DNA from: Clostridium gelidum
Lineage (GTDB): Bacteria > Bacillota > Clostridia > Clostridiales > Clostridiaceae
Assembly (NCBI RefSeq): GCF_019977655.1
Contig: NZ_AP024849.1
Span: forward strand, 5,303,001 to 5,367,000
DNA: 64,000 nt
Direction: 5' to 3'
The number at the start of each line of letters is the position of its first letter. Within the stretch, counting starts at the first letter, position 1. Positions 26,498 through 35,167 of the stretch are shown piece by piece. A model generated the notes under the pieces. It had not been told where the DNA came from. It did no database searches and saw only the letters and a list, made by a program, of their open reading frames with translations. The position numbers and the translations under genes are program-made.

Positions 26498-26809
26498 TAT
26501 AGATACCCACAACTGAAATTTTACTTATGCTTGGTATTATATTCAACATTTACTATACTTAGGAGCATATCCAAACAGAGAAATCAGAATCATTGTTGTG
26601 CAGCAGGCATTTGAAAATAAGCTGCTAAAAGCACTTAATGTAAGGTTGTTCCACTCTAGCTTGTCCAACTGAATAGTTGGAGCAAGCTAGAGTGGGTGCA
26701 ACCTTACATTTAGTGCTTTCAGCGAAATTTTCATAGTCCTGCGAAACAACAATGTTTCTGATTTCGGCGGTTATACGCATAAGTATGATTTCCACTGTGG
26801 GTATCTATA
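26498..26809. repeat. Family B nested palindrome, copy B3
   Basis: 312 bp, ends TATAGATACCCACA and TGTGGGTATCTATA (14-bp perfect termini). Middle arm GAAATCAGAATCATTGTTGT / ACAACAATGTTTCTGATTTC. Inner arm GGTTGTTCCACTCTAGCTTG / CAAGCTAGAGTGGGTGCAACC. Compared with B2/B4 the inner arm has several paired changes (TTATAGTTTG to CTCTAGCTTG with CAAACTATAA to CAAGCTAGAG). Conserved ATTTCGGCGG at 26761. It sits between the 5' end of the DUF6033-like gene and the leuS promoter, so unlike the other three it is not at a gene 3' end. Confidence 0.85.
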
Positions 26810-26868
26810 TCTACATTTGTTTTTGTAACTTTACTCTACAATGTTACAAAATTAAATTTATCCGTTTC

Positions 26869-26898
26869 TTGACTTTTTTAGATTTTTTAATATATAAT
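26869..26898 (+). promoter_or_regulatory. Promoter of the leuS T-box transcript
   Basis: TTGACT (26869-26874) and TATAAT (26893-26898) with an 18-base spacer, a sigma-A type promoter about 30 bases before the T-box leader. Confidence 0.75.
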
Positions 26899-26929
26899 GT
26901 TATTAAAATTTTATATTAGTGATGAATAG

Positions 26930-27152
26930 GAGTATTAATAATAATTATATCTTAAAGAGAGCTGTTGTCTGGTGTAAAACAGTGTTATATTATTATGAAC
27001 TTGCCTAGGAGCTTACTTGTTAAAAGCAAGTACGGTTAAATCCGTTAAAATATTAAGTGAGAAGAATTAATTTTGTTTTTTCTTCTAATTAAGAGTGGTA
27101 CCACGGAAATTATGCTTTCGTCTCTTTATTTTTAGAGACGAAGGCTTTTTTT
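26930..27152 (+). promoter_or_regulatory. T-box leader controlling leuS
   Basis: Contains the T-box core AGAGTGGTACCACGG at 27092-27106, which pairs the uncharged tRNA 3' end, and ahead of it the stem I region with ATGAACTTGCC, where CTT (27000-27002) is the likely leucine specifier codon. The intrinsic terminator is GCTTTCGTCTCT / AGAGACGAAGGC (27114-27145) followed by seven Ts. Uncharged tRNA-Leu should stabilise the antiterminator and allow leuS expression. The specifier assignment is based on codon and position, not on a full fold. Confidence 0.92.
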
Positions 27153-27276
27153 ATATAATTAATTATATTTTTCAAACTCTATCAGAGTTTATTTATTAAT
27201 TGTGCATGTACATAGCCAACAATGTACCATAAAAGGCATGAATACGCATTGATTAAATATTATAGGAGGCTATACA

Positions 27277-29736
27277 ATGGCAAATTACGGAACTAAAATT
27301 GATCAAAAATGGCAAAAAATATGGGAAGAAAATAAGACTTACAAATTTGATGACACAAAATCAGATAAGAAGCTTTATACACTTGAAATGTTCTCTTATC
27401 CATCAGGTGCTCAATTACATGCTGGTCACTGGTTTAACTATGGTCCAACAGATTCATGGGCAAGACTTAAGAGAATGCAAGGATATAATGTATTTCAACC
27501 AATGGGTTTTGATGCTTTTGGCTTACCTGCTGAAAATTATGCAATTAAAACAGGTATACATCCCCATGATTCTACTTTAAAGAATATCGAAACTATGGAA
27601 AAGCAACTAAAATCAATGGGTGCTATGTTTAACTGGGAAAGTGAAGTTGTTACTTGCCTTCCTGATTATTATAAATGGACTCAATGGTTATTCTTAAAAT
27701 TATATGAAAAAGGTTTAGCTTACAGAAAGAAAGCACCTGTAAATTGGTGTCCATCTTGTAATACTGTTTTAGCTAATGAACAAGTTGTAGATGGTGTGTG
27801 TGAAAGATGTAGCACTGAAGTTACTAAAAAAGAATTAACTCAATGGTTCTTTAAAATAACTGATTACGCAGATGAATTACTTGATAAATTGGATGACTTA
27901 GATTGGCCTGAAAAGACTAAATCTATGCAAAAGCATTGGATTGGTAGATCATATGGCGCTGAAGTTACTTTTAAGGTTAAGGACTCAGATTTAGACTTTA
28001 GCGTATTCACTACAAGAGCTGATACTTTAAATGGTGTTACTTACGTTGTATTAGCTCCTGAACATGAATTAGTTGATACACTAACACTTACAGATAATAG
28101 AGATGCTGTTGAAGCATATAAGGAAGTTTCTTCTAAGCAATCTGAAATTGAAAGACAATCTCTTTCAAAAGAAAAGAGTGGAGTATTTACTGGTTCTTAT
28201 GCCATAAATCCTATCAACGGGAAAGTAGTACCTATTTGGATTTCTGATTATGTATTAGCTACCTATGGTACTGGTTGCGTTATGGCAGTTCCTGCTCATG
28301 ATGAAAGAGATTTTGCTTTTGCAACTAAATTCAATTTACCAATTGAAAGAGTTATAACTAACAAAGATAATACTGATCCAGAACTTCCTTATTGTGAATA
28401 TGGAGTACTTTTGAATTCAGGAAAATTCGATAATTTAACAACTGAAGAAGGAAAAATTAAGATTATTGAGGAATTAGAAAAAGATAATTCAGGTGCAATG
28501 AAGAAAAACTTTAGATTGAGAGACTGGTTAGTTTCAAGACAAAGATATTGGGGCGCTCCAATTCCAATTGTTTATTGTGACAAATGTGGAATAGTTCCAG
28601 TACCAGAAAAGGATCTTCCAGTTAAGCTTCCTTATGATGTTGAATTTACTCCAGATGGTAAATCACCACTTAGTAAATCTGAAGATTTTATAAACACTAC
28701 TTGTCCTCATTGTGGAGGTCCTGCACAAAGAGAAGCTGATACTTTAGATACATTTGTATGTTCATCTTGGTACTACTTAAGATATGCAGATAGCAAAAAT
28801 GAAGATGCACCTTTTGATACTGAAAAAATCAATAAGATTCTTCCTGTTGATAAATATGTTGGTGGACCTGAACATGCTTGTATGCATTTATTATATGCAA
28901 GATTTATAACAAAAGCTCTTCGAGACATGGACTATTTAAACTTTGATGAACCATTCTTAAGCTTAACTCACCAAGGATTAATCCTCGGCCCAGATGGACT
29001 TAAAATGAGTAAATCAAAGGGAAATACAATTTCTCCTGATGATTATATTAAAGATTATGGTGCTGACGTATTTAGAATGTACTTAATGTTTGGATTTGGA
29101 TACACTGAAGGCGGAGCATGGAGTGATGACGGAATCAAATCTGTGGGTAAATTTGTAGACAGAATTGAAAGAACTTTAGAAGCAGCTAGGGACGTCATAA
29201 GCACTTGTCATGATGATTCTTCAATAAAAGCTACTACTGATGCTCAAGAAAAAGAATTAAACTTCTGGAGACATACAGCTATTAAAGGTGTTAGCGAAGA
29301 TGGAGAGAAAATGCAATTTAATACAGCTATTGCAAGACTTATGGAATTTACAAATGCTCTTCATAAATATCTTCAAGAGCCAATTAAAAATTCTGTAGTA
29401 TTAACAGAAACTATAGTCGATTTCTTAAAATTACTTGCACCATTTGCACCTCACTTTGCAGAGGAACAATGGAACTTACTTGGGAATACTTCAACAATCT
29501 TCAACGAAAAATGGCCAGAATTTAATCCTTCTGCCTTAATTAAAGATGAAGTTGAAATTGCAATCCAAATTAATGGTAAGATAAAAGCAAAAATCGATGT
29601 ACCTTCAAACTTAGATGAAGAAGGCATAAAGAAAGCTTCTTTAGAAAATGAAACTATTAAAGAAAATACTGAAGGTAAAACTATAGTCAAGGTTATTGTA
29701 ATTAAAGGAAGACTTGTTAATATAGTTATTAAGTAA
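27277..29736 (+). CDS. leuS: Leucyl-tRNA synthetase
   Basis: 819 aa, full length. Class I synthetase: the HIGH-type signature is HAGHW within YPSGAQLHAGHW (about residue 42-54) and the KMSKS loop is GPDGLKMSKSKGN (about residue 575). The editing (CP1) domain has the TTRADT motif (VFTTRADTLNG) and GTGCVMAVPAHDERD. Zinc-binding CPSC/CERC and CDKCG clusters are present. It charges tRNA-Leu in the cytoplasm and is controlled by its own T-box leader and followed by its own terminator. AGGAGG precedes the ATG. Confidence 0.97.
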   Translation: MANYGTKIDQKWQKIWEENKTYKFDDTKSDKKLYTLEMFSYPSGAQLHAGHWFNYGPTDSWARLKRMQGYNVFQPMGFDAFGLPAENYAIKTGIHPHDSTLKNIETMEKQLKSMGAMFNWESEVVTCLPDYYKWTQWLFLKLYEKGLAYRKKAPVNWCPSCNTVLANEQVVDGVCERCSTEVTKKELTQWFFKITDYADELLDKLDDLDWPEKTKSMQKHWIGRSYGAEVTFKVKDSDLDFSVFTTRADTLNGVTYVVLAPEHELVDTLTLTDNRDAVEAYKEVSSKQSEIERQSLSKEKSGVFTGSYAINPINGKVVPIWISDYVLATYGTGCVMAVPAHDERDFAFATKFNLPIERVITNKDNTDPELPYCEYGVLLNSGKFDNLTTEEGKIKIIEELEKDNSGAMKKNFRLRDWLVSRQRYWGAPIPIVYCDKCGIVPVPEKDLPVKLPYDVEFTPDGKSPLSKSEDFINTTCPHCGGPAQREADTLDTFVCSSWYYLRYADSKNEDAPFDTEKINKILPVDKYVGGPEHACMHLLYARFITKALRDMDYLNFDEPFLSLTHQGLILGPDGLKMSKSKGNTISPDDYIKDYGADVFRMYLMFGFGYTEGGAWSDDGIKSVGKFVDRIERTLEAARDVISTCHDDSSIKATTDAQEKELNFWRHTAIKGVSEDGEKMQFNTAIARLMEFTNALHKYLQEPIKNSVVLTETIVDFLKLLAPFAPHFAEEQWNLLGNTSTIFNEKWPEFNPSALIKDEVEIAIQINGKIKAKIDVPSNLDEEGIKKASLENETIKENTEGKTIVKVIVIKGRLVNIVIK

Positions 29737-29759
29737 ATAAAAAAATTCTCATAATTTAA

Positions 29760-29809
29760 AAGATAGTATCTAAATGTTTTTAGTAAATCATTTAGATACT
29801 ATCTTTTTT
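29760..29809 (+). terminator. Terminator of leuS
   Basis: AAGATAGTATCTAAATG / CATTTAGATACTATCTT with 17-bp perfect arms, followed by eight Ts, 24 bases after the leuS stop codon. Confidence 0.9.
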
Positions 29810-29869
29810 TTAATATACTTATAAATACTAAATTATACGTATATTGGGGATATCTATAACATTAATTTT

Positions 29870-30211
29870 CTAAGCATAAACATCAATTGTATTATCACTC
29901 TTTTCGCTTGATTTTTCTGTAGTAATATTATTTTTATTATCCCCATTTTGAGGCGGTGGCCCTTGCTTATTAGAAGCCCCACTTGTCTTACCAGATTTTG
30001 CCGCTTGAATTTGCGCATCAATATTTTGTATCTCAGCTTGTAATGATGCAACTTTTGAGCTTTTTGTTTTCTCATCGTCCTTACTTGATTGCTCTGTTTG
30101 TATCTCTTTATTAAGGCTTGCCTTTTGTTTTTCAAGGGAACTTGTATCAGTAGTAGTACTACTTGTTGTTGAGTATGCATTATTTGATGATGAGACTGAT
30201 GAAATATTCAT
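29870..30211 (-). CDS. FlxA-like small coiled-coil protein
   Basis: 113 aa. N-terminal Ser/Thr-rich stretch, then a coiled coil (SLEKQKASLNKEIQTEQSS ... VASLQAEIQNIDAQIQAAKS) typical of FlxA-like proteins common in Clostridium, then a Gly/Pro/Asn-rich linker and the C-terminal motif TIDVYA. No signal peptide. Function unknown. The motif TIDVYA also occurs at residues 10-15 of the next protein upstream, suggesting a shared recognition element. AGGAGG-like AGGAGGAAAAATT precedes the ATG. Confidence 0.7.
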   Translation of the reverse strand: MNISSVSSSNNAYSTTSSTTTDTSSLEKQKASLNKEIQTEQSSKDDEKTKSSKVASLQAEIQNIDAQIQAAKSGKTSGASNKQGPPPQNGDNKNNITTEKSSEKSDNTIDVYA

Positions 30212-30237
30212 AATTTTTCCTCCTAATTTTTATTTGA

Positions 30238-31272
30238 CTACATTGATGTTTGAAGAGTACTTCCTATTGCATCTGCTTGTTCTTGTGTTATTGTTCCGTT
30301 TGTTACTAAGCTATCTAATGGATTTGTTCTTGTATTAGTTCTTTCAGATTCACTTGGTTTATTTGCTTTCATTAATGCTTCAAAAGCTTTTCGTATAGAA
30401 TCTTCTTGTTCTTGGGTAATTGTTCCATCCGTTACTAAACTATCTAGCGGATTTGTTCTTGTATTAGTTTTGTCAGAAGTACTTGATTTACTTGTCCCCA
30501 TTGCTGCTTGAAGAGCACTTTCTATCGCATCTGCTTGTTCTTGTGTTATTGTTCCATTTGTTACTAAGCTGTCTAATGAATTTGTCCTTGTATTTGTTTT
30601 TTCAGCTTCACTTGGTTTATTGGCTTTCATTAATGCTTGAAACGCACTATCAACAGCATCTGCTTGTTCTTGTGTTATTGTTCCGTTTGTTACTAAGCTA
30701 TCTAATGGATTTGTTCTTGTATTAGTTGTTTTAGATTCACTTGCTTTATTTGCTTTCATTAATGTTTGAAAAGCACTATCAACAGTATCTTCTTGTTCTT
30801 GTGTTATTGTTCCGTCTGCTACTAAACTATCTAATGGATTTGTTCTTGTACTAGTTGTTTCGCTACTTGATCTATTTGCTTGAATTGCAGACTGAAATGT
30901 ACTTTGAATCTCATCTTTTTGAGCTTGTGTTATTGTTCCTGTAGTTACCAAGCTATCTAAAGGATTTTGAGGTTTAGTTTTATTACTATATGTTCCTGAA
31001 GATTGAATTTCCTTGCCTCCAGATTGGAATATACTTTGAACAGCATTTGCTTGATCCTGAGTAATTGTTCCTTTAGATACTAAACTATCTAAAGGACTGC
31101 TCATTGCTGCAACTTGTGTAGTTTGAAGTGCTTGTTGACTAATTAATATTGAGTCACTCTCTTCTTGTTTTTTTTGATTTTGGGTTTTGGATTGTTCTAA
31201 AGCCTTTGCTTCTTGTATTCTTTTTAGAGCATACACATCAATGGTGCTTTGACTATTACTTATTGTATTCAT
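30238..31272 (-). CDS. Tandem-repeat protein with seven 43-residue LDSLV-GTITQ repeats
   Basis: 344 aa. Residues 1-60 include TIDVYALKRIQEAKALEQ, then seven repeats begin at residues 61, 105, 147, 190, 233, 276 and 319. Each starts LDSLVxxGTITQxQ and continues with a short helix (DAVDSAFQALMKANKPSE type) and a TNTRTNP linker. The module resembles the short LxxLVxxGTITQEQAD helix pair of DUF2680/SHOCT-like domains. The last five repeats are also highly similar at the DNA level, so copy number may vary by recombination. No signal peptide or membrane span. Function unknown. It is divergent from a two-component system and upstream of the FlxA-like gene on the same strand. Confidence 0.7.
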   Translation of the reverse strand: MNTISNSQSTIDVYALKRIQEAKALEQSKTQNQKKQEESDSILISQQALQTTQVAAMSSPLDSLVSKGTITQDQANAVQSIFQSGGKEIQSSGTYSNKTKPQNPLDSLVTTGTITQAQKDEIQSTFQSAIQANRSSSETTSTRTNPLDSLVADGTITQEQEDTVDSAFQTLMKANKASESKTTNTRTNPLDSLVTNGTITQEQADAVDSAFQALMKANKPSEAEKTNTRTNSLDSLVTNGTITQEQADAIESALQAAMGTSKSSTSDKTNTRTNPLDSLVTDGTITQEQEDSIRKAFEALMKANKPSESERTNTRTNPLDSLVTNGTITQEQADAIGSTLQTSM

Positions 31273-31361
31273 ATCATTGTCTCCTTTAATCTGCGTCCCT
31301 GCATATATTTTATCCCTTAATAAGTATATCGAGATCTACGACTTATAATCTAACGTCATGT

Positions 31362-31381
31362 TGTGGCAAATCTGTGGCAAA
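31362..31381 (+). promoter_or_regulatory. Direct-repeat operator candidate upstream of the response regulator gene
   Basis: TGTGGCAAA occurs at 31362-31370 and again at 31373-31381, an 11-base period that places both on one face of the helix, as in binding sites of OmpR/PhoB-type regulators. A TGGTAGAAT extended -10-like box follows at 31424-31431. The site lies in the 182-bp divergent region between the repeat-protein gene and an OmpR-type regulator gene, so autoregulation or control of the repeat protein is possible. Confidence 0.55.
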
Positions 31382-31454
31382 TTTAATCCTTTTAAATTTA
31401 AAATAATATTATGCTGTGCATATGGTAGAATGTACTTTGAGGTGAAATAAATTC

Positions 31455-32156
31455 ATGGATAAGAAATTAATATATATTGCTGATGATGAAATAAATATTT
31501 GTAATATTATAAAATCATTCTTGGTCAAAGATGGTTTTGATGTAGAAACATTTAATGATGGACGTTCTATTCTTAACGCCTTCAGTAAAAAACAGGCAGA
31601 TATGTTGATATTAGATATTATGATGCCTGAAATAGATGGTTATGCACTGTGTTCCTTAATAAGGCTTAAAAGTTGTGTACCTATAATAATTGTATCTGCT
31701 AAAGATACAGAATCTGATAAAATAGCAGGTCTTAAGCTTGGTAGTGATGACTATCTTACTAAGCCATTTAGTCCCTTAGAACTTATTGCACGGATTAATA
31801 GTATTTTTAGAAGAATAAATTTGGACAAGGCTCCTAGCAATATTATTATTAATAATATTGTTAAAGTCTCTGATATTTCAATAAATTTTGATACTAAACA
31901 AGTGGACTTTAACGGTACCACCTTAAATCTTACGGTAATGGAATTATCCCTACTCTATTATCTTATAAAAAATAAAAATAAAGCTGTTAGCCGTAGTGAG
32001 CTTTTAGATAAAGTTTGGGGCTTTGAAAACAAAGTGGAAACTAGAGCTACTGATGATATGATAAAAAGAATTAGAAAGAAACTCTCTGATGTGGGTTCTA
32101 ATCTAAAAATTGATACAATATGGGGGTTTGGTTTCAAAATAAAAGATGAGGAATGA
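31455..32156 (+). CDS. OmpR-family response regulator
   Basis: 233 aa. Receiver domain (residues 1-120) with the acidic pair DDE near the N-terminus, the phosphorylated Asp in MLILDIMMPEIDG (about residue 54) and the Lys in LTKPFSPLEL. The C-terminal winged helix has LTVMELSLLYYLIKN, LLDKVWGF and TDDMIKRIRKKL. It pairs with the histidine kinase encoded four bases downstream. Likely binds the direct repeats upstream of its own gene. Confidence 0.92.
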   Translation: MDKKLIYIADDEINICNIIKSFLVKDGFDVETFNDGRSILNAFSKKQADMLILDIMMPEIDGYALCSLIRLKSCVPIIIVSAKDTESDKIAGLKLGSDDYLTKPFSPLELIARINSIFRRINLDKAPSNIIINNIVKVSDISINFDTKQVDFNGTTLNLTVMELSLLYYLIKNKNKAVSRSELLDKVWGFENKVETRATDDMIKRIRKKLSDVGSNLKIDTIWGFGFKIKDEE

Positions 32157-32160
32157 TGTT

Positions 32161-33648
32161 ATGAGAATAAATACAATAAAATGGAGAATTTTCAAATATA
32201 ACATTATTGTAATTGTCATGTTTATTACGTTGACTACAATAATATTTAATGTGGCCATACGCTTGTACCTTGAAAAGGATATTGTAACACAGTTACATAA
32301 AATAGCATCAAATGCTGAGGATACTGCATTAGAACATGGTCCAGATTTTTTCAAAAGAATGCCACCATTGCCACCTCCTGAGCATGATTTACAAGACAAT
32401 GAACATCTACCTATTGATCTACAAAATACTAGTGATGTATTTAAATATTATTTTATGTTGGAGCGTTCACTTAAAGAACCACTTACTATACTAAATGCAG
32501 ACTTTATATTGTTAGATCAGAATAAAGATAGAATCACGCCTTCTCCAGATAAATCTAATTCTGTTTCTGCCGATTTTATGAAACAATTAGCAAATGAAAT
32601 TAGTAAAACTAACAAAAGTAATCAAGAAAAATACATAAACTTCAATTTGTCGAACACTAATTACATAGCCATTATAAAACCTGTATCGGATAAAAATTCT
32701 TTTGGTTTAGGTTGGATAATCATATACTCAAATATTAAACAGATAAATCAACTACAATTAGTTATAAATATAATTCTTTTACTTATACTTGTTTTTTCTG
32801 CTTTAATTACTATAGTATTTTCTTCTCGTGTATCCAAGAAAATATCCGAACCATTTTCTCACCTTAATCACTATATAAGGGATATTTCTGAAAGAAATTT
32901 TGGAAAGAAAATTGAAATGCCAGTATATGATGAATTGCGTGAATTGGTAAATAATATTAATATTATGTCCGAAAAACTTGAAACCCATGATAAAGCACAA
33001 AAGACCTTTTTGCAAAATGTATCTCATGAGTTTAGAACTCCACTTATGTCTATTCAAAGCTATGCTGAAGGTATTAAATATGATGTTGTTAATAATGATA
33101 TCGCTGTTCCAATTATACTTGATGAAATAAAACGTATGACCACTTTAGTAGAAGACTTATTATATTTGTCACGTCTTGATGCAATTGAGGAAAGCTATAA
33201 CTACATTAACTTAAATTTTAATAGCTTGATAAATATATGTATAGACCGAATGAATTTGATTGCTGAAAAAAGTAACATAAATATTACTACTAACATACCG
33301 AAAGAAATAATTCAAATTCATGGAGATGATGAAAAACTTTCTCGAGCAATTACTAATATCCTTAGTAATTGCATAAGATATGCACATAATGCTGTCATTT
33401 TAGATTTAAAAGTAATAGATAATAAGACAGTACAACTTCTAATATCTGATGATGGTCCGGGCTTTGAAGTCAATGAACTTCCTAATATATTTGAAAGGTT
33501 CTACAAGGGAGCAAAAGGGCACTGCGGACTTGGACTTTCCATAAGCAAAAATGTTGTTGAAAAATTAAACGGTAAAATTAGTGTTAGCAATTTAAATCCA
33601 GGAGCTTTATTTGTAATTGAACTACCCATAATTCATGATTATAAATAA
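32161..33648 (+). CDS. Sensor histidine kinase
   Basis: About 495 aa. Two membrane spans (residues about 12-32 and 200-222) enclose an extracellular sensor of some 165 residues with a Pro-rich start (MPPLPPPEHD) and no recognisable fold. A HAMP-like linker follows, then the H-box NVSHEFRTPLMSIQS, and ATP-binding motifs NILSNCIRYA, DDGPGFE and GLGLSISK. I start at the ATG at 32161, since GAGGA upstream fits it; an in-frame ATG at 32146 overlapping the regulator gene lacks a Shine-Dalgarno. The inducing signal is unknown. Confidence 0.9.
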   Translation: MRINTIKWRIFKYNIIVIVMFITLTTIIFNVAIRLYLEKDIVTQLHKIASNAEDTALEHGPDFFKRMPPLPPPEHDLQDNEHLPIDLQNTSDVFKYYFMLERSLKEPLTILNADFILLDQNKDRITPSPDKSNSVSADFMKQLANEISKTNKSNQEKYINFNLSNTNYIAIIKPVSDKNSFGLGWIIIYSNIKQINQLQLVINIILLLILVFSALITIVFSSRVSKKISEPFSHLNHYIRDISERNFGKKIEMPVYDELRELVNNINIMSEKLETHDKAQKTFLQNVSHEFRTPLMSIQSYAEGIKYDVVNNDIAVPIILDEIKRMTTLVEDLLYLSRLDAIEESYNYINLNFNSLINICIDRMNLIAEKSNINITTNIPKEIIQIHGDDEKLSRAITNILSNCIRYAHNAVILDLKVIDNKTVQLLISDDGPGFEVNELPNIFERFYKGAKGHCGLGLSISKNVVEKLNGKISVSNLNPGALFVIELPIIHDYK

Positions 33649-33652
33649 ATTT

Positions 33653-33682
33653 ACAAGTTTCAATACACAGCTTGAAACTTGT
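33653..33682 (+). terminator. Hairpin after the two-component operon
   Basis: ACAAGTTTCAA / TTGAAACTTGT, four bases after the histidine kinase stop, followed by a moderately T-rich tract. Confidence 0.65.
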
Positions 33683-33710
33683 GTTGTATATTATTTTTAT
33701 AAATTCACTC

Positions 33711-33792
33711 TAGACACATAAAATAACAAACTAAATATACTCAAAATAGAGAATCCCATTGGTCTGTTATTTTTCAAATGTGCATTATGCCC
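33711..33792. repeat. Diverged family A-like palindrome, copy A5
   Basis: Ends GACACATAAAATAACAAAC and CTGTTATTTTTCAAATGTGC resemble family A arms (CACATGAAAATAAATAACAAG), with a different centre. The right end is within three bases of the stop codon of the minus-strand gene at 33793. Confidence 0.45.
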
Positions 33793-34536
33793 CTATTCAT
33801 TTAATAATTCTTTAAATTCTAATAGTATTTTCCTTACTAAATTCTCATCTAAAGGTTTATATTCTTTGATATATCCTGATGAATCCAATGATTCATACGC
33901 CTTTTTACTCATAGCAATCCAATTTTCAGGTATATATACCCATACTATGTCTTCATATTTACAACTTAACAAAAAATGTTCTAGTCCCCCAAAAGCATAA
34001 TCTTCAATTTCATGCAATTCATTAAAAGTTTTGTAATCTTGAACTACTCTTGAAGATAATTTATATTCATATATGTCGACATAAAAAAAGTCAAATTTTG
34101 TTCCTTTTGCTTTAGTCTCATCACCTTTAATTATTTTTATCTTTTCATTTTGAATAAAATTATGATCATATAAATTAATTACTTCCTCACTGATTTCATA
34201 TACAATAACTTCTTCTACATTACACTTCATAGCAATTTCTTGAGCTACATAACCTAATCCTAATCCAACAATTCCTACTTTACCATGTGCAGCATGGATA
34301 GCTCCATAGGAGCTTTCTATTTCTTTAGGTGTAAGTTTCATTAAACTAACATCATCTTTATATAGTTGGATTGCATCTATATTATATTCTTCTTTATTAT
34401 CATACATATATCCTTGTAAATTTTGTTTTTTTATGATATTTTTAATTATTTTATAATTACCACAAGTTCCTGAACTAATTAAATTGTTATATCTAGTCAT
34501 CTCTTGGAACACAAAATTTTTATTATATGGCTTCAT
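33793..34536 (-). CDS. Methyltransferase-like Rossmann-fold protein
   Basis: 247 aa. A central segment KVGIVGLGLGYVAQEIAMKC followed by EVIVYEISEEVINLYDHNF and KIKIIKGDETKAKGTKFDFFYVDIYEY follows the motif order of SAM-binding methyltransferases and spermidine-synthase-like proteins (glycine-rich loop, acidic residue after strand 2, Asp after strand 4). No specific subfamily motif or metal site is apparent. Substrate unknown. Single gene, with AAGGGG upstream of the ATG. Confidence 0.6.
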   Translation of the reverse strand: MKPYNKNFVFQEMTRYNNLISSGTCGNYKIIKNIIKKQNLQGYMYDNKEEYNIDAIQLYKDDVSLMKLTPKEIESSYGAIHAAHGKVGIVGLGLGYVAQEIAMKCNVEEVIVYEISEEVINLYDHNFIQNEKIKIIKGDETKAKGTKFDFFYVDIYEYKLSSRVVQDYKTFNELHEIEDYAFGGLEHFLLSCKYEDIVWVYIPENWIAMSKKAYESLDSSGYIKEYKPLDENLVRKILLEFKELLNE

Positions 34537-34777
34537 AATTAATTCCCCTTCTTGAAATATTTATATCAAAAGTTTCACTTCATATTTATTAAATTAGATT
34601 TAGTCTAATTTATAATTTTTATTTAACTATTTCATTTACATATTCAACAAACTCTAATATAATAACACATTATTCTTCATAATATAACTGCTAAATTGAC
34701 TTTTTATTTAGATATATTTATGCTATACTAATGTTAATGACTTAGTATCATTAATATTTTGTAAAGTAGGTGTTTAT

Positions 34778-35107
34778 ATGAAAAATGTTACTATAAGCGA
34801 AGACGCTTATAATGAGTTTAAAGCTTTTTTAGAAGAAAATAAAATAACTGATTTCAATATTAGACTAAATTTTTCTGGCTTTGCATGTAGCGGTCCAATT
34901 TTTAATATATCCGTTTCAGAAGCTAAAGATGGTGATGAAGTTGAAAAAATCAACGACATTTCATTTATATATGAAAAAAGCCTAATAGAACAATTTGGTG
35001 GTTTTTTAATCCTTTCTTCTGAAGAAAATGAAGGCAATGGCTTAAGCCTAAAACCTATCATTGAACCTGAAGGTGGATGCGGTGGTTCTTGTAGTGGATG
35101 CCACTAA
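34778..35107 (+). CDS. HesB/IscA-like small protein
   Basis: 109 aa. VTISEDAYNEFKAFLEENKI and IRLNFSGFACSGPIFNISVS correspond to the HesB-like fold of A-type iron-sulfur carriers, but the canonical three-Cys pattern is altered: one Cys in the FACSGP segment and a Cys cluster at the very end (GGCGGSCSGCH). Such divergent HesB-like proteins are common in Clostridium near redox genes. A metal- or cluster-binding role is inferred. Followed by a terminator. Confidence 0.75.
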   Translation: MKNVTISEDAYNEFKAFLEENKITDFNIRLNFSGFACSGPIFNISVSEAKDGDEVEKINDISFIYEKSLIEQFGGFLILSSEENEGNGLSLKPIIEPEGGCGGSCSGCH

Positions 35108-35122
35108 ATTTATATTTAAATA

Positions 35123-35167
35123 AAAAATGTAGAACAAATGTAAAAATATTCATTCTACATTTTTTAT
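35123..35167. terminator. Bidirectional terminator between HesB-like and the 35168 gene
   Basis: AAAAATGTAGAA pairs with TTCTACATTTTT around an 18-base loop, with A- and T-runs on the two sides, between two convergent genes. Confidence 0.75.

Noticed and set aside
29854..30180. Alternative minus-strand frame over the FlxA-like gene (Lys/Gln-rich)
   Set aside because: Frame-shifted shadow of the FlxA-like coding sequence; the Ser/Thr/coiled-coil frame has the ribosome binding site and family resemblance.
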